Origin: Hemileia vastatrix | Lineage: Eukaryota > Basidiomycota > Pucciniomycetes > Pucciniales > Zaghouaniaceae | NCBI GenBank assembly: GCA_030280995.1 | Contig: JASXTE010000002.1 | Location: forward strand, 30,516,683 to 30,580,682 | Direction: 5' to 3' | Length of the DNA stretch: 64,000 nt | Shown here: positions 47,946 through 57,459 of the stretch, one piece after another | Numbering within the stretch: the first letter of the stretch is position 1 | Layout: the number at the start of each line of letters is the position of its first letter | Made by a program: the position numbers and the translations under genes | The notes under the pieces: generated by a model | The model's database searches: none | What the model saw: the letters and a program-made list of their open reading frames with translations, nothing else | What the model was told of the DNA's origin: nothing

Positions 47946-48381
47946 AGAAAAAACAAAAAAAATTAATTTAACCTTGAAAAAAAATGAAGCACTTACAAAA
48001 AAAACAAAAACAAAAAAACAAAAAAACAAAAAAAATAAAAAATAAAAATAAAATAAAGCAAAAAAAATCATGATTAGCAAATAAAAATTCAATAAAAATG
48101 AAAAAAGACTTACCTGGTGAGATGAGTTAAAAAAATGGAACCAAAATATTTGAGGGATGTTTGAGGAGAGGAGGAAAAGGATATGAGTGAAGAATAAAAA
48201 AAAGAAACACTGAAAAAATATGTGATTTTAAAGTTGAGCTGGCGAAAAAAAACCAATGAGCCATCCAAAAAAGAGATATTTACTGTAAATTCAAAAAAAA
48301 ATGAATATGCAACAAACCAAAATACCAAACCAAGTGAATAAAGTACACAAAGAGGACATTTGGAGAGTACAAAAAAATAAT

Positions 48382-49565
48382 TTAAAAGGGTGGTGAAGAG
48401 AAATGTTGGAGAGTAATAGGCATAATGACAGAGTGTATGCCAGTTGAATAAATGTTTTTTGATTCAAGGGAGGGGAGAGCCGGTGCTGGTTCAGGATCCT
48501 CTTCTTCATAAAGATCATTCCACTCATCCTTTAAATCAGCTAGGATATTTTGGAGTATAATGCAAGTCATTATCCAATGATTTGCAGTTTTTATTTCCAT
48601 TTTTTTAATTGGATTCTGAGTTCCTGGAGACTAGAAAATCTTCCCTTTAAAATCCCTATAGCATGTTCAATCCGTACTCTTGATTGGGCAAGGTGATAAT
48701 TAAAGGCAGTTTTGGTGTCACTTTCTAAACTTGCACCACGGAAAGCAGGTATAATGTACTTTCCACTTACATATTCTGAGTCTGCAAGGAGGTACTGAGA
48801 TTTGACAAAGTATGAGTCAGGGGTTTCAGAAACCCTCATTCTTTGGAAGATTGAAGAGTCATGACATGAGCCAGGGCAGCCACTATGAAAAGCAATAAAT
48901 TTTTTATTGACATCGCATACAAGTTGAACGGTAATAAAGTATCTAGAAAGAAGATAAAAATTTAGTTTATGAAGGATGAGAAATTGGAGAAGATTTTGAA
49001 GAAACCTTTTTTTGTGATCAAAATAATGGTTGCCATCATGAGCAGGCTTTTGACTCAAAGGTATAGTTGTACCATCAAAAAAACCTACACATCCAAGGAA
49101 ACCTTTGGCTTGCATTACTTGAGAGGATTCAAGTCACTTTTGTGGAGTTGGCCAAGCAAGTGTTTGAGACTTGAGAGAAAGGATAGCAATCATGCAGGGC
49201 TTAGTGTATAATATGATGGTACCTAGAAATCTTACAGAATCACCATTTCCATTTGAACCAAAGTGACATAGTGCAACAGCAAGTTGAAAGGCAGGATCAC
49301 ACTGTTTGTTATGGGAATTATTTTGGAAGATAGGATGATTGAGATGAGTTGAGAAAGTTTGAAGAAAGAATCAGGAGAAGTTTGAAATAGTTTAGTGAAG
49401 TTTAGTTGAGGAATATTGAGAATGGAGCAGAGATCATATTTTGGATCATGCTAAAGATTTGGCACCCTTGGGATGATGTAATGCTTTTTGGAATGATAAG
49501 ACATATAAGCTAAAGTGTCTTCCAAACCAGAGTCAGTATCTAAAACTAAAGTGATAGCATTCATG
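48382..49565 (-). pseudogene. Harbinger DDE transposase of E5, broken
   Basis: From ~49565 the N-terminal part is broken by stops and shifts. From 49115 to 48591 a long open stretch keeps the three catalytic motifs: G-F-F-D-G-T-T-I-P-L, L-L-A-D-S-E-Y and R-V-R-I-E-H-A-I-G. It contains an unspliced intron-like segment (~49010-48940) like the one in E6. The C-terminal acidic tail follows in another frame (48600-48450). Confidence 0.85.
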
Positions 49566-49884
49566 GCTGTGTGAAGTTTCTTCCTAGTAGAGAGGTGCTT
49601 CATTATTGTCAGTAGAAAAGGTTGTTGGTAGAAGGTTTAGGTGATGAGTGGGAAGTGGGAATTTGCCACAAAATGAGCAGGTGGGGTGTGTAGATAGAAA
49701 AAATGTTATGTGTTCACCACCAAAATTAAGTATCATAGAGTGAGGAGAGACTTAAGGATGGCATCAGCAATTATAAGTCATGTGACATTCTTAAAAATCC
49801 AACATGGATGTGATGAGTTTGGGATCAGGAATTAGGAATGGAATTTGGGGTATAAGAGGCAGGATAATGCTTTATTTTGGATTC

Positions 49885-49916
49885 CTTATCCACTAGCCCT
49901 GGGGCTAGTGGATAAG
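49885..49916. repeat. Subterminal 32-bp palindrome of E5
   Basis: Arms CTTATCCACTAGCCC and GGGCTAGTGGATAAG around TG. It is also present, with one mismatch, in E2 (20493-20524). Confidence 0.9.
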
Positions 49917-50003
49917 AATCTTCTGCAATTAATAATGTCTGATTCCGGGAAAAAAAATTCCTGGTCCCTAATTGCGGATCCCTGAGCATTGATACCCCCT
50001 AAT

Positions 50004-50429
50004 GTTTGAGAACAAATGTAAGAAAGTGATTAATCAAAGACAAAAGACAAATTCATAAACATAATTGATTGAAAGATTGAAAGTACAATGGGGTGATTAA
50101 GATCTAGATTATTAGATATAAGTAGTTTACTAGAAAAAAAAATATTGAACAGTTTAAATTTTAAATTTTTTATTGTCCTCTCTTTGAATCCTAACCATAT
50201 CCCCCTCTAAATCTAAATCATTTCTCAATTTCCCAAATAATTTCATCCATTGATTGTGAATGAAGCCACAAACTAGTAGAGGCCCTTTGCTTGAATCTTT
50301 TTCTAGGAGGGGTTGATTCTTTATATTCTAACCTTTTATTGTTAGTTACTTCCTTGAAAATTCTTGATTTGATGAGCCTTGGTTCTGGTTGATAGATGGG
50401 GAGTAAATAAGCAATAGGAAAGAAAAAAT
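50004..50429 (-). pseudogene. Myb-like gene, internal exon, of the old outer element
   Basis: Minus-strand frame N-K-R-L-E-Y-K-E-S-T-P-P-R-K-R-F-K-Q-R-A-S-T-S matches exon 2 of the E6 Myb-like gene (R-L-E-D-E-E-P-A-P-S ... R-R-K-R-R-A-S-S-S). E6 has inserted directly upstream of it. The matching 5' exon lies beyond E6 at 56956-57110. Confidence 0.75.
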
Positions 50430-50499
50430 AATAGGGGGTCTCAAACTTGACCAAATATGCCACATAAACACACCACAAAAGAAGTACCAAACACGCCAT

Positions 50500-50568
50500 C
50501 AAAAAATGAAATACACCTGCCCTGGACAGGTGTATTTTGATGGTGTCTTTGGTCCCAAAGACACCATC
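50500..50568. repeat. Two subterminal hairpins of E6, transposase side
   Basis: AAATACACCTG/CAGGTGTATTT (11-bp arms) is followed by GATGGTGTCTTTGG/CCAAAGACACCATC (50539-50568, 14-bp arms, perfect). They lie ~200 bp upstream of the transposase start and could serve as protein-binding or cruciform sites. Confidence 0.85.
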
Positions 50569-50772
50569 TTTTGGTAAAAACAAGCCATCAAAACACTCCA
50601 CTCCTTCTTCTTGATTAGTCAGCACTAGGTACAGACACGCCATCACCTTAGATTTTTTTTTCACCTAATTCTTAAGGGCTTATTATTCAACATGTGAAAA
50701 ACGTGACTTCCCACCACTTAAGCAGCCCCTTCATCATACACTCGCCCTTAATCTTCATCACTGCTCATCAAC

Positions 50773-52132
50773 ATGCCACTTTCAATCCGTCAACAGCTTC
50801 ACATCCTTGCTACCGCTGTAGCCCTTGATCTATTGGTTAATTCTGATACTAATTCCGATTCTGAACTGGACTTTGCTTACATGTGTGACATGCTAGATAA
50901 TTGCTACCTAGTATCCAGAACTCCTTCCATACGACACCAACCAGGATATTACCTTGATGTTCTTTCCAAAATTCCTGAAATTAGCTTTAAAAAAATGTTC
51001 CGTACAACTTTGCCTGGATTTCTCACCTTACATGAATTGATAAGAGATCACTCAGTTTTCCAGAACAATTCTTGTTGTCCACAAAGAGATCCTGCTATTC
51101 AACTCTCTGTTGCACTGTGTCATTTTGGTTCAAATGGTAATGGTACTGCTTTAACCCGTCTTGAAAACCTCTTTCAGATTAGTCAAGGAACCGTTCACCT
51201 TTATACAAAGTATGTAATTACTGCAATTCTGTCCCTTGAAGATCAACTTTTGACATGGCCCAATAAGAATGAACGCTTGGAGAACTCTCAGGTGATGCAA
51301 AAAGAAGGCTTTCCTGGTTGCATTGGCTTTGTTGATGGTACCACCATCCCATTAAGTCAAAAACCTGCTAGAGATGGAAATAACTATTTTGATCGTAAAA
51401 AAAGGTTTGGATTATCTCATTTACACTTTCTCAATTTAACCTCACACTAATCTTTTCCTTTTTGGAAGCTTTAGATATTCTATTTCTCTTCAACTGTTTT
51501 GTGATATCAACAAGAAATTTATTGCTTTCCATGCTGGCTTCCCTGGGGCTCGTCATGATTCCTCAGTATTTCAACAAATGTCTATTTCTCAACAACCTCA
51601 ATTTTTTTTTGATGAGAACCAGTATCTTCTTGTGGACTCTGCTTATCAAAGTGGAATTTATGTCATCCCAGCTTTTCGTGGTACTGGTGATGAAGAAAGT
51701 GAAAGATCAAGATTCAATAATCATCTTGCCGAATCCCGTGTCAGAATTGAGCATGCAATTGGTATACTGAAAGGACGTTTTTTGTCTCTAAGAGAAATGA
51801 GATCTCAATTACGGAATGAAAATGAAATGAAGGTTGTCATACAGTGGATTAAAGCTTGTCTCATATTGCACAATCTCCTTGCAAATTTGAAAGATGAATG
51901 GAGCAAACTCTATGAAGATGAAATTCCTGAACCACCTCCTCCTATTGAATCTCATAATACTTCTTCATCCTCCCAATCCAATGCCATGCGTTCCAAAATA
52001 CTACCCATCACCCTTTCCCATTTTCAAGAACTAGATTTACTATTTTTTTGCATATTGAATTTGTTTTTGAATTTGCTATCAATGTCTCATTTTGTGGTGT
52101 GTCATTTGTTTCACTTCACCAGCTCAACATGA
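50773..52132 (+). CDS. PIF/Harbinger-type DDE transposase, 429 aa, two exons
   Basis: Exons 50773-51404 and 51475-52132 join in phase (AG|GTTTGG donor, TTTAG acceptor). The N-terminal half resembles the helical region of plant and animal HARBI1-like nucleases (I-P-E-I-S-F-K, F-L-T-L-H-E-L-I). The DDE_Tnp_4-type catalytic core has D188 (V-D-G-T-T-I-P-L), D265 (V-D-S-A-Y-Q-S-G) and E303 (R-I-E-H-A-I-G-I-L-K-G-R-F). Length is in the usual range for the family. In PIF/Harbinger elements this nuclease cuts with the help of a Myb-like partner, here encoded at the other end. The last ~40 residues are hydrophobic and may be read into an unrecognised intron. Confidence 0.92.
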
Positions 52133-52439
52133 AATCGCATATTTTGTCAGTGTTTTTTTTTTTCATTCATCACTCATATCCTTTTCCTCCTCTCCTCAAA
52201 AATCCCTCTGTTTCTTAGGTTGCTTTTATTTTCTCAACTCATCTCACCAGGTAAGTCATTTTTTCAATTTTTATGATTTTTACTTTGCTAATGATGTTTT
52301 TTTTCCTTTTCCTTTTTTTTGTTTTTTTTTTGTTTTTTTTTTTTGTAAGTGCTTCATTTTTTGGTTTTCAAGGTTATACTGATTTTTGTTTGTTTTTTTT
52401 TCTCTCTCTTTTCTCTTTTCTCTTTCTCTCTCTCTCTCT

Positions 52440-52730
52440 CTCTCTCCTCCAGCTTTCCCCCTTTCCCCCTTTTTCTCTCTCTCTCTGCTTCAAGTTTCCC
52501 TCTTTTTTCCCCCCCTCACCACTCCTTTTCCCCCCTCAAGCACCTTTTCCACCCCCTCACCACCCCTTTTTCCCCCCTCTTCCCCCCCTTTTCCCCCCTT
52601 TTCCCCTCTTACCACCCCTCTAGCCCCCCCTGCTACCCTTGATAACAAATCATTACCGATTTGTTATCGGTAAGTAAGGGGGGGGAAGGGGGGGTATGGG
52701 GGGATATGAGGGGGGTGGGATGATTTATTA
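52440..52730. repeat. C-rich to hairpin to G-rich switch between transposase and oxygenase (E6)
   Basis: (CT)n and C-runs (52420-52630), then a perfect hairpin GATAACAAATC/GATTTGTTATC (52641-52668), then G-runs (52678-52725). It lies in the leader of the oxygenase gene. Confidence 0.85.
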
Positions 52731-52829
52731 TGCAATAAAATACTAATTTTTTTTTAATTTTTTTTTTAAAGAGAAATTAAGAAAAATAAATTGGCTATTG
52801 GGACTAAATAAAAAAATTATTTTTTTGGG

Positions 52830-53130
52830 ATCATTTTTTGGGGGTTTTAGGATCTACTTTTTCCTATTGGGACTTAAAAAAAAATTTTTTTTTTTTTTTG
52901 GGGATTTTTTTTTGGCGTTTTCAGTTCAACTTTTGGCTTTTGGAACTTGAAAAAAAAAAAAAAAAAAAATTGGATCTTTTTTTTGGCATTATCAGCTCAA
53001 CTTTTGGCTATTGGAACTTGAAAAAAAAAACTTTTTTTTTGGATCTTTTTTTTGGCGTTTTCAGTTCAACTTTTGGCTATTGGAACTTGAATTTTTTTTT
53101 TTTAATTGGTTCTTCTTTTTGGTGTTTTTG
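52830..53130 (+). repeat. Leader minisatellite of the E6 oxygenase
   Basis: Four units of ~65 bp with 'ggcgttttcagttcaactt', 'ttggctattggaacttga' and runs of A and T. Comparable but different repeats lead the other oxygenase copies. Confidence 0.8.
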
Positions 53131-53207
53131 GAATAACTTTTGGTATGTCTCTTCTATTTTATACTATATTTCTTTTTATTTATTTTATTTCTTTTCTTTA
53201 GATAAAA

Positions 53208-54514
53208 ATGAAAGAAAATTTGGAGTTACCAGAAAAAGAAAATATTTCTTCACTATCATCATCATCACTTTCTTCTCTTTCTTCCTTGTCTTCCTCATCA
53301 CTTTCTTCACTTTCTTCTTTATCATCATCATCACTTTCTTCATTATCATCTCAAACATCAAAAAATGATTCCTCTTCAAAAATCAATTCAAATTTATCAA
53401 ATAATAACAAATTATCATTATCCTTTAATTCAAAAAAAAATTTTAGAAGAAAACGATTATTTGAAAGTTTTTTTGGAAGTTTAAGCAATATCACTCTCTT
53501 CAAAACAACTATCTTAAAAAATAAAAAAAAATATCCAGAAGATCTACCAGAAAGTACAAAATTTCTACCGAAATCAGGATCTGATCAACTTGTCACTGTT
53601 ATTTCAAATCTTTTTGAACCCCAATTTATTTTTTGTGTTCATTCTTTTCATGAAATTCCAAATGAAACATTCGAAAAATTATCAATTCTCATATCTACTT
53701 TATATCAAATGGCATTAGCTCACCAACCTGTAAAAAATAAAAATCTTTCTGGTGGTCATATGTATGGAATTGGTTGGAGACCTGAATTTGATGGGGGATT
53801 TTTAATGGGTAAGTTTTTTTCCAATTTTTCCAAATTTTTTATTAATCTTCTTTTTTTTTAAATATTATTTTATTTTAATTTTATATAGGAATTTACTCAT
53901 TACTTAGAAATCTTAGTCCTAAAGAAATGGAAGAAGATCGTCAAAGATGGGACTCATTAAAATCCTTCAATACTTTTTTAATTGGACGAGTAAAGAAACT
54001 TTGTATACGTGCTTTTAAAATAAATAATAAGCTGGCCAAGAAATTTGGGATCCTCAATTGGAGAGAAGAAGAATGGAATCAACTTAATGATGAAGATGTT
54101 TTTGCTTCTAATGTTGTAATAAATTTTGGTGGATTTCTTAATAAAATTCATTTGGATGATAAAGATATCAACTCTCTTACCTTTGTATTATTCTCCTATA
54201 TCGATCCCAAAACTGGAAAACCAATCCCTTCACCTTCTCCTTCCATCAGAGGTCATGGCTTATACTTTCCTGATCATCAAACAATAATCGATTTTGGGAC
54301 TGGAAATGGAATTATTGAAACGATTTGGAATTCATACTCCCATAATCATCAAACGACTAAAGCACCTCCTGGTTTGGAATCTTGTGATCAGTTCACCCAC
54401 TTTGGTTGTTCCTTTCAAATCAATAGAACTTTGGTAGATTGGGTTAAAAAGGTAAGAGAAGAAGGTAATGTAAAAAATAAAATATTAGATAGAAAAAGAA
54501 AGTATGGGATCTAA
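53208..54514 (+). CDS. Tet-like 2OG-Fe(II) oxygenase carried by the transposon, 408 aa
   Basis: Exons 53208-53808 and 53889-54514 join in phase 1 (donor GGTAAG, acceptor TATAG). Residues 10-60 are almost pure Ser/Leu. A basic stretch follows, then the domain from ~110 on. Visible motifs are G-G-H-M-Y-G-I-G-W-R (~185), H288-L-D290, F-S-Y-I-D-P-K-T-G, G-T-G-N-G-I-I-E, H371 in F-T-H-F-G-C-S-F and R380. This is the H-x-D...H...R arrangement that binds Fe(II) and 2-oxoglutarate in TET/JBP-type dioxygenases. Known TET/JBP enzymes oxidise methylated or thymine bases in DNA; the substrate here is unknown. It lies downstream of the transposase and convergent with the Myb-like gene, inside the same termini. 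It appears intact. Confidence 0.85.
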
Positions 54515-54764
54515 AAAGATTGTTAAGTTTTATTCTTATTTCATGAATTAATGTATAACAAATCATATGAGATAATCAACTTACTTAAATTAATGGGCCT
54601 GTTGACCGTGCTGTTGTGTAAAAGGTTATCATGAAAATTAATTTTTTCATGGGGTTCATATATGCTACATTTAGGTATATGAATGGCCATTGTTTAACTT
54701 TGTTCTTTAACTCATATGATTGGTTTATATGTTAATTTGTGAAATGAGAATAAAATTTGGCAAT

Positions 54765-54945
54765 TTAGAACCCTACTTTAATAAAACACAGGGGGGGTAT
54801 TGCCATTTTTTTTTGCAATCAAAAAATGGTGATCCATCCCCCCTACTTTAATAAAACACAGGGGGGGGTATTGCCATTTTTTTTTTTGCAATCAAAAAAT
54901 GGTGATCCATACCCCAGTAAAATGCAAGGGAGGGTATTGCCAAAT
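54765..54945. repeat. Conserved block 3' of oxygenase (E6 copy)
   Basis: A ~70-bp unit ('cctactttaataaaacacag', G-run, 'tattgccattttttttt', 'aaaaaatggtgatccat') is tandemly repeated twice, with a third partial copy. The inner parts (ATTGCCATTTTTT and AAAAAATGGTGAT) can pair. Confidence 0.8.
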
Positions 54946-55271
54946 TTTTATAATTAGTCAAAAAATATTTGTGAATTTAATTAACTTGTGATTTGTGAAT
55001 TTAAGAATCTTGTGGATAGGGGTTAATGAAGCCATTGAAAATCCCTAGTTGAACAAATGATTTAAATTTCCATGCATCCCACACATACTCAGATTTTATA
55101 AAGTATCAAGGTATCAACACATTTGCTTAAATTTAATATTTCATATCAATTACATTTCATCTTAAGAAAAAAAAATAAAAACAATTGATAGAAGAATTGC
55201 TAGACTTTCATGTAGATATAAAAGAAGAAATTAAGAAAGAAATAAGCTAATAGAAATTTAAAATTTATATT

Positions 55272-56521
55272 TTATTTCATAAAACTAAGTAACTCTTTAA
55301 TTTTGTCATTTGATTTCTTGGCATTAACACATGCAGTCAAAAAACTATAGTTTCTGGATTTTTCCATATCCACTTGCTTCATTTTGAATTCTTCTGCTTG
55401 TAACTGAAATTTAGAATTTTCCAATTGAAACTGATTATCTCTGAACTTTTCATCGTCCTCCCTTTGAAATCTTATCTTCTCCCTCTGCAAGTCTAAAAAA
55501 TCCCTCTCAATTTGCATACTATGTTCTTCCTTTTCCTGTAAATGAAACCACTTTTTTTCCTCAAATAATAATTGTTGTTCTGCAGATTTTTTCAAGTGAC
55601 TCTATCTTCATAATCTCTACATTAGCTTGTTCCTTGTCTGCTATAAGTTTATCTTTATATAAAAAGGGGTTAGCTATAAAAACTACATTAGTAAATCCAA
55701 AAAAAAAAATACCTTTTTCACTTTTGTTAACAAGCTCCCCATAGGCGGAAAAAAGAACCTTTGATGTAGACTGAGGTGTGAAAAACTACTAGAAGCCCTT
55801 CTCTTTCTTCTATTACTACCTGATGGAGCTGGTTCCTCATCTTCTAACCTATCATCATTGGATAGTTCCTTAAAATTTGAAGGATTTGATGGGCATTGAG
55901 TCTGAATGATAAATAGAGTAGATTATGAATGCCAAAAAAATATCCAAAGTAATTGAAGCTTACGATGATGGGTTCATCCTCCTCAGGATCAGAATGTAAG
56001 GTGCGTTCGTCATCTTCAGGAGAGCTGAGTAAAGGATCTAAAGGTAAATCTTGATTGTTCGTATTTGGTTGAACTGGTTTAGGTGCTTGAGATGTGTACA
56101 AGGGATTGACATCGGGTCTTTGTCCAAAGAGCTCATCCATTTGACGATAAAGAGGACACATAGTTTCAAGTCTCTCAGAAATAGAAGTGATACCTTGTTT
56201 CTTGTCATCTTCAGTAACTCCAAAGCCAGTTGAAGAAGGAGCCATCTTTGCCTTCTTATATTTACCTTGATAATTTTTAAATTGTTCTCTCATTTGCTTT
56301 GTTGTCAAATCCATCTTACCTTTAGTTTTTGATTTTAATTCCAGTGCCATTTGATTATAACCACTCAGTTTTGATGCAGGTGGATGACCAACTTGGGTAG
56401 CCTTTTCACAACCAAAGCAGGCTTCAAAATTGGATTTAATTTTTAGCCAGTTGATTATGATCTGAAGATCAGCTGTTTTCAATTCAGTAAATTTTTGAGA
56501 AGCAGTTGTGGTACAAGGCAT
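55272..56521 (-). CDS. Myb/SANT-like DNA-binding protein with coiled coil, 358 aa
   Basis: Exons 56521-55964, 55901-55713 and 55601-55272 join in phase 0 with GT-AG introns (donors GTAAGC and GTATTT, acceptors ATTCAG and GATAG). Residues ~15-105 form a Myb/SANT-like domain (W-L-K-I-K, A-T-Q-V-G-H-P-P-A-S-K-L-S-G-Y, K-Q-M-R-E-Q-F-K-N-Y-Q-G-K-Y). An acidic linker follows, then a nuclear-localisation-like R-R-K-R-R. Exon 3 is a long glutamine- and glutamate-rich coiled coil. In PIF/Harbinger elements such a protein binds subterminal DNA and helps the transposase enter the nucleus. Confidence 0.85.
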
Positions 56522-56955
56522 GATAAATGAGAACTATGAAAAATATATTAGTCTGTGAATAAAGAAAAGTTTTTTGAATAAATAAAAAAAACCTAACTAC
56601 GTTTATGGATTTGAAAAGATATCCTGAAGCAGAAATAAGAAGATGTTAGGATAGAAATGTGAGCAGGAAGTGTTGTGAAAGAAGGGGTTGAAAAGTGTAA
56701 AACTTACTGGGGTAAGATGGATAAAAATTTTTATCGGAAAAGTAGGAGGGGAAAGATGGGTTGTGCGGTGAATTGTGGGGATCTATGTATAGTTGGGCTG
56801 AATTGTGGTTGGAAAAATTGAGCTAAAGTAGGACGTATTTGACCCCAAGTTTGAGATGTCAGGTACCAAATCAGCCATGTTTGAAGGCGTGTCTGGGTGG
56901 TGGGTTTGAAATGAAATCCGCCAGGCGGATTTGGTCAAGTTTGAGACCCCCTAAT

Positions 56956-57456
56956 AACAAAAGTAGTTTAAGCTTACTACTATGTGCTCAATTAGCTCAA
57001 TGATAGAATATACAGTTGGTTCTTCAAATCCAGGAGAGTCAAGCAAAGGATCTAAAGAAAATTCTTGATTATTCATATGAGATTCAGCAAGTTTTGGACC
57101 TTGATTATATTTATAATGCCTTAGATAAAAATAAGAAGTTGCAAGGATGAAAATTTGATGAGGAAAATTTGATATAGAAAGGAATAAAAAGTAATAGACT
57201 TACTGTGGTGTGAAGAAGAAAAATCTGATTTGGAAAAGAACTTGGAGAGAAGATATGTGAGGTCCAGTATATGGGTCAGGATGGAAGGAAGGTGATGTGC
57301 AGTTTATCAGGAGGATGTGAGTATTGGTGGGCTGATTTGTGATTTAGAAAATTGTACAAAAGTTGGACATATTTGACTCCATGTTTCATGGTGTGTTTGT
57401 GTGGTGTTTTTCAAATGAAACATGCTAGGCGTGTTTGGTAAGGTTTGAGACCTCTT
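56956..57456 (-). mobile_element. Right end of the old outer Harbinger element, with Myb-like 5' exon remnant
   Basis: Ends at 57456 with the inverted form of AAGAGGTCTCAAACC, followed by AAT. 57000-57110 matches the Myb-like exon 1 of E6 at 55990-56100 ('gcaaaggatctaaag', 'aattcttgattattc'). 57240-57456 matches the E6 end at 56750-56952. The same element continues on the other side of E6 (50004-50429) and E5 (42330-43384). Confidence 0.75.
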
Positions 57457-57459
57457 AAT

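Larger units (their letters stand above)
43388..50000 (-). mobile_element. PIF/Harbinger-like element E5, 6.6 kb, TSD AAT
   Basis: Starts AGGGGGTATCAATGTTGAC and ends in the inverted form of AGGGGGTATCAATGCTCAGG, with AAT at 43385-43387 and 50001-50003. Gene order is Myb-like (+), oxygenase (-), transposase (-), the inverse of E6 and otherwise the same. All three genes are broken. It inserted into the older outer element, between that element's oxygenase flank and its Myb-like gene. Confidence 0.92.
50433..56952 (+). mobile_element. PIF/Harbinger-like element E6 with three intact genes, TSD AAT
   Basis: Starts AGGGGGTCTCAAACTTGACC and ends with its exact inverted form, flanked by AAT at 50430-50432 and 56953-56955; 6520 bp. 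Genes are transposase (+), Tet-like oxygenase (+) and Myb-like protein (-). All three open after splicing, so this is the only copy here that could be autonomous. The 3-bp duplication is as in PIF/Harbinger, though A(A/T)T differs from the usual T(A/T)A. Confidence 0.95.

Noticed and set aside
47656..48092. Similar proline/phenylalanine-rich minus-strand frames in E5
   Set aside because: Same explanation: the C/G-rich switch region.
52273..52673. Proline/serine-rich frames between transposase and oxygenase
   Set aside because: They are translations of the C/T-rich tract, open in three frames together.
55595..55650. One-base frameshift in the Myb-like gene of E6
   Set aside because: Using the acceptor GATAG just before 55601 keeps the frame open, so no break is needed.
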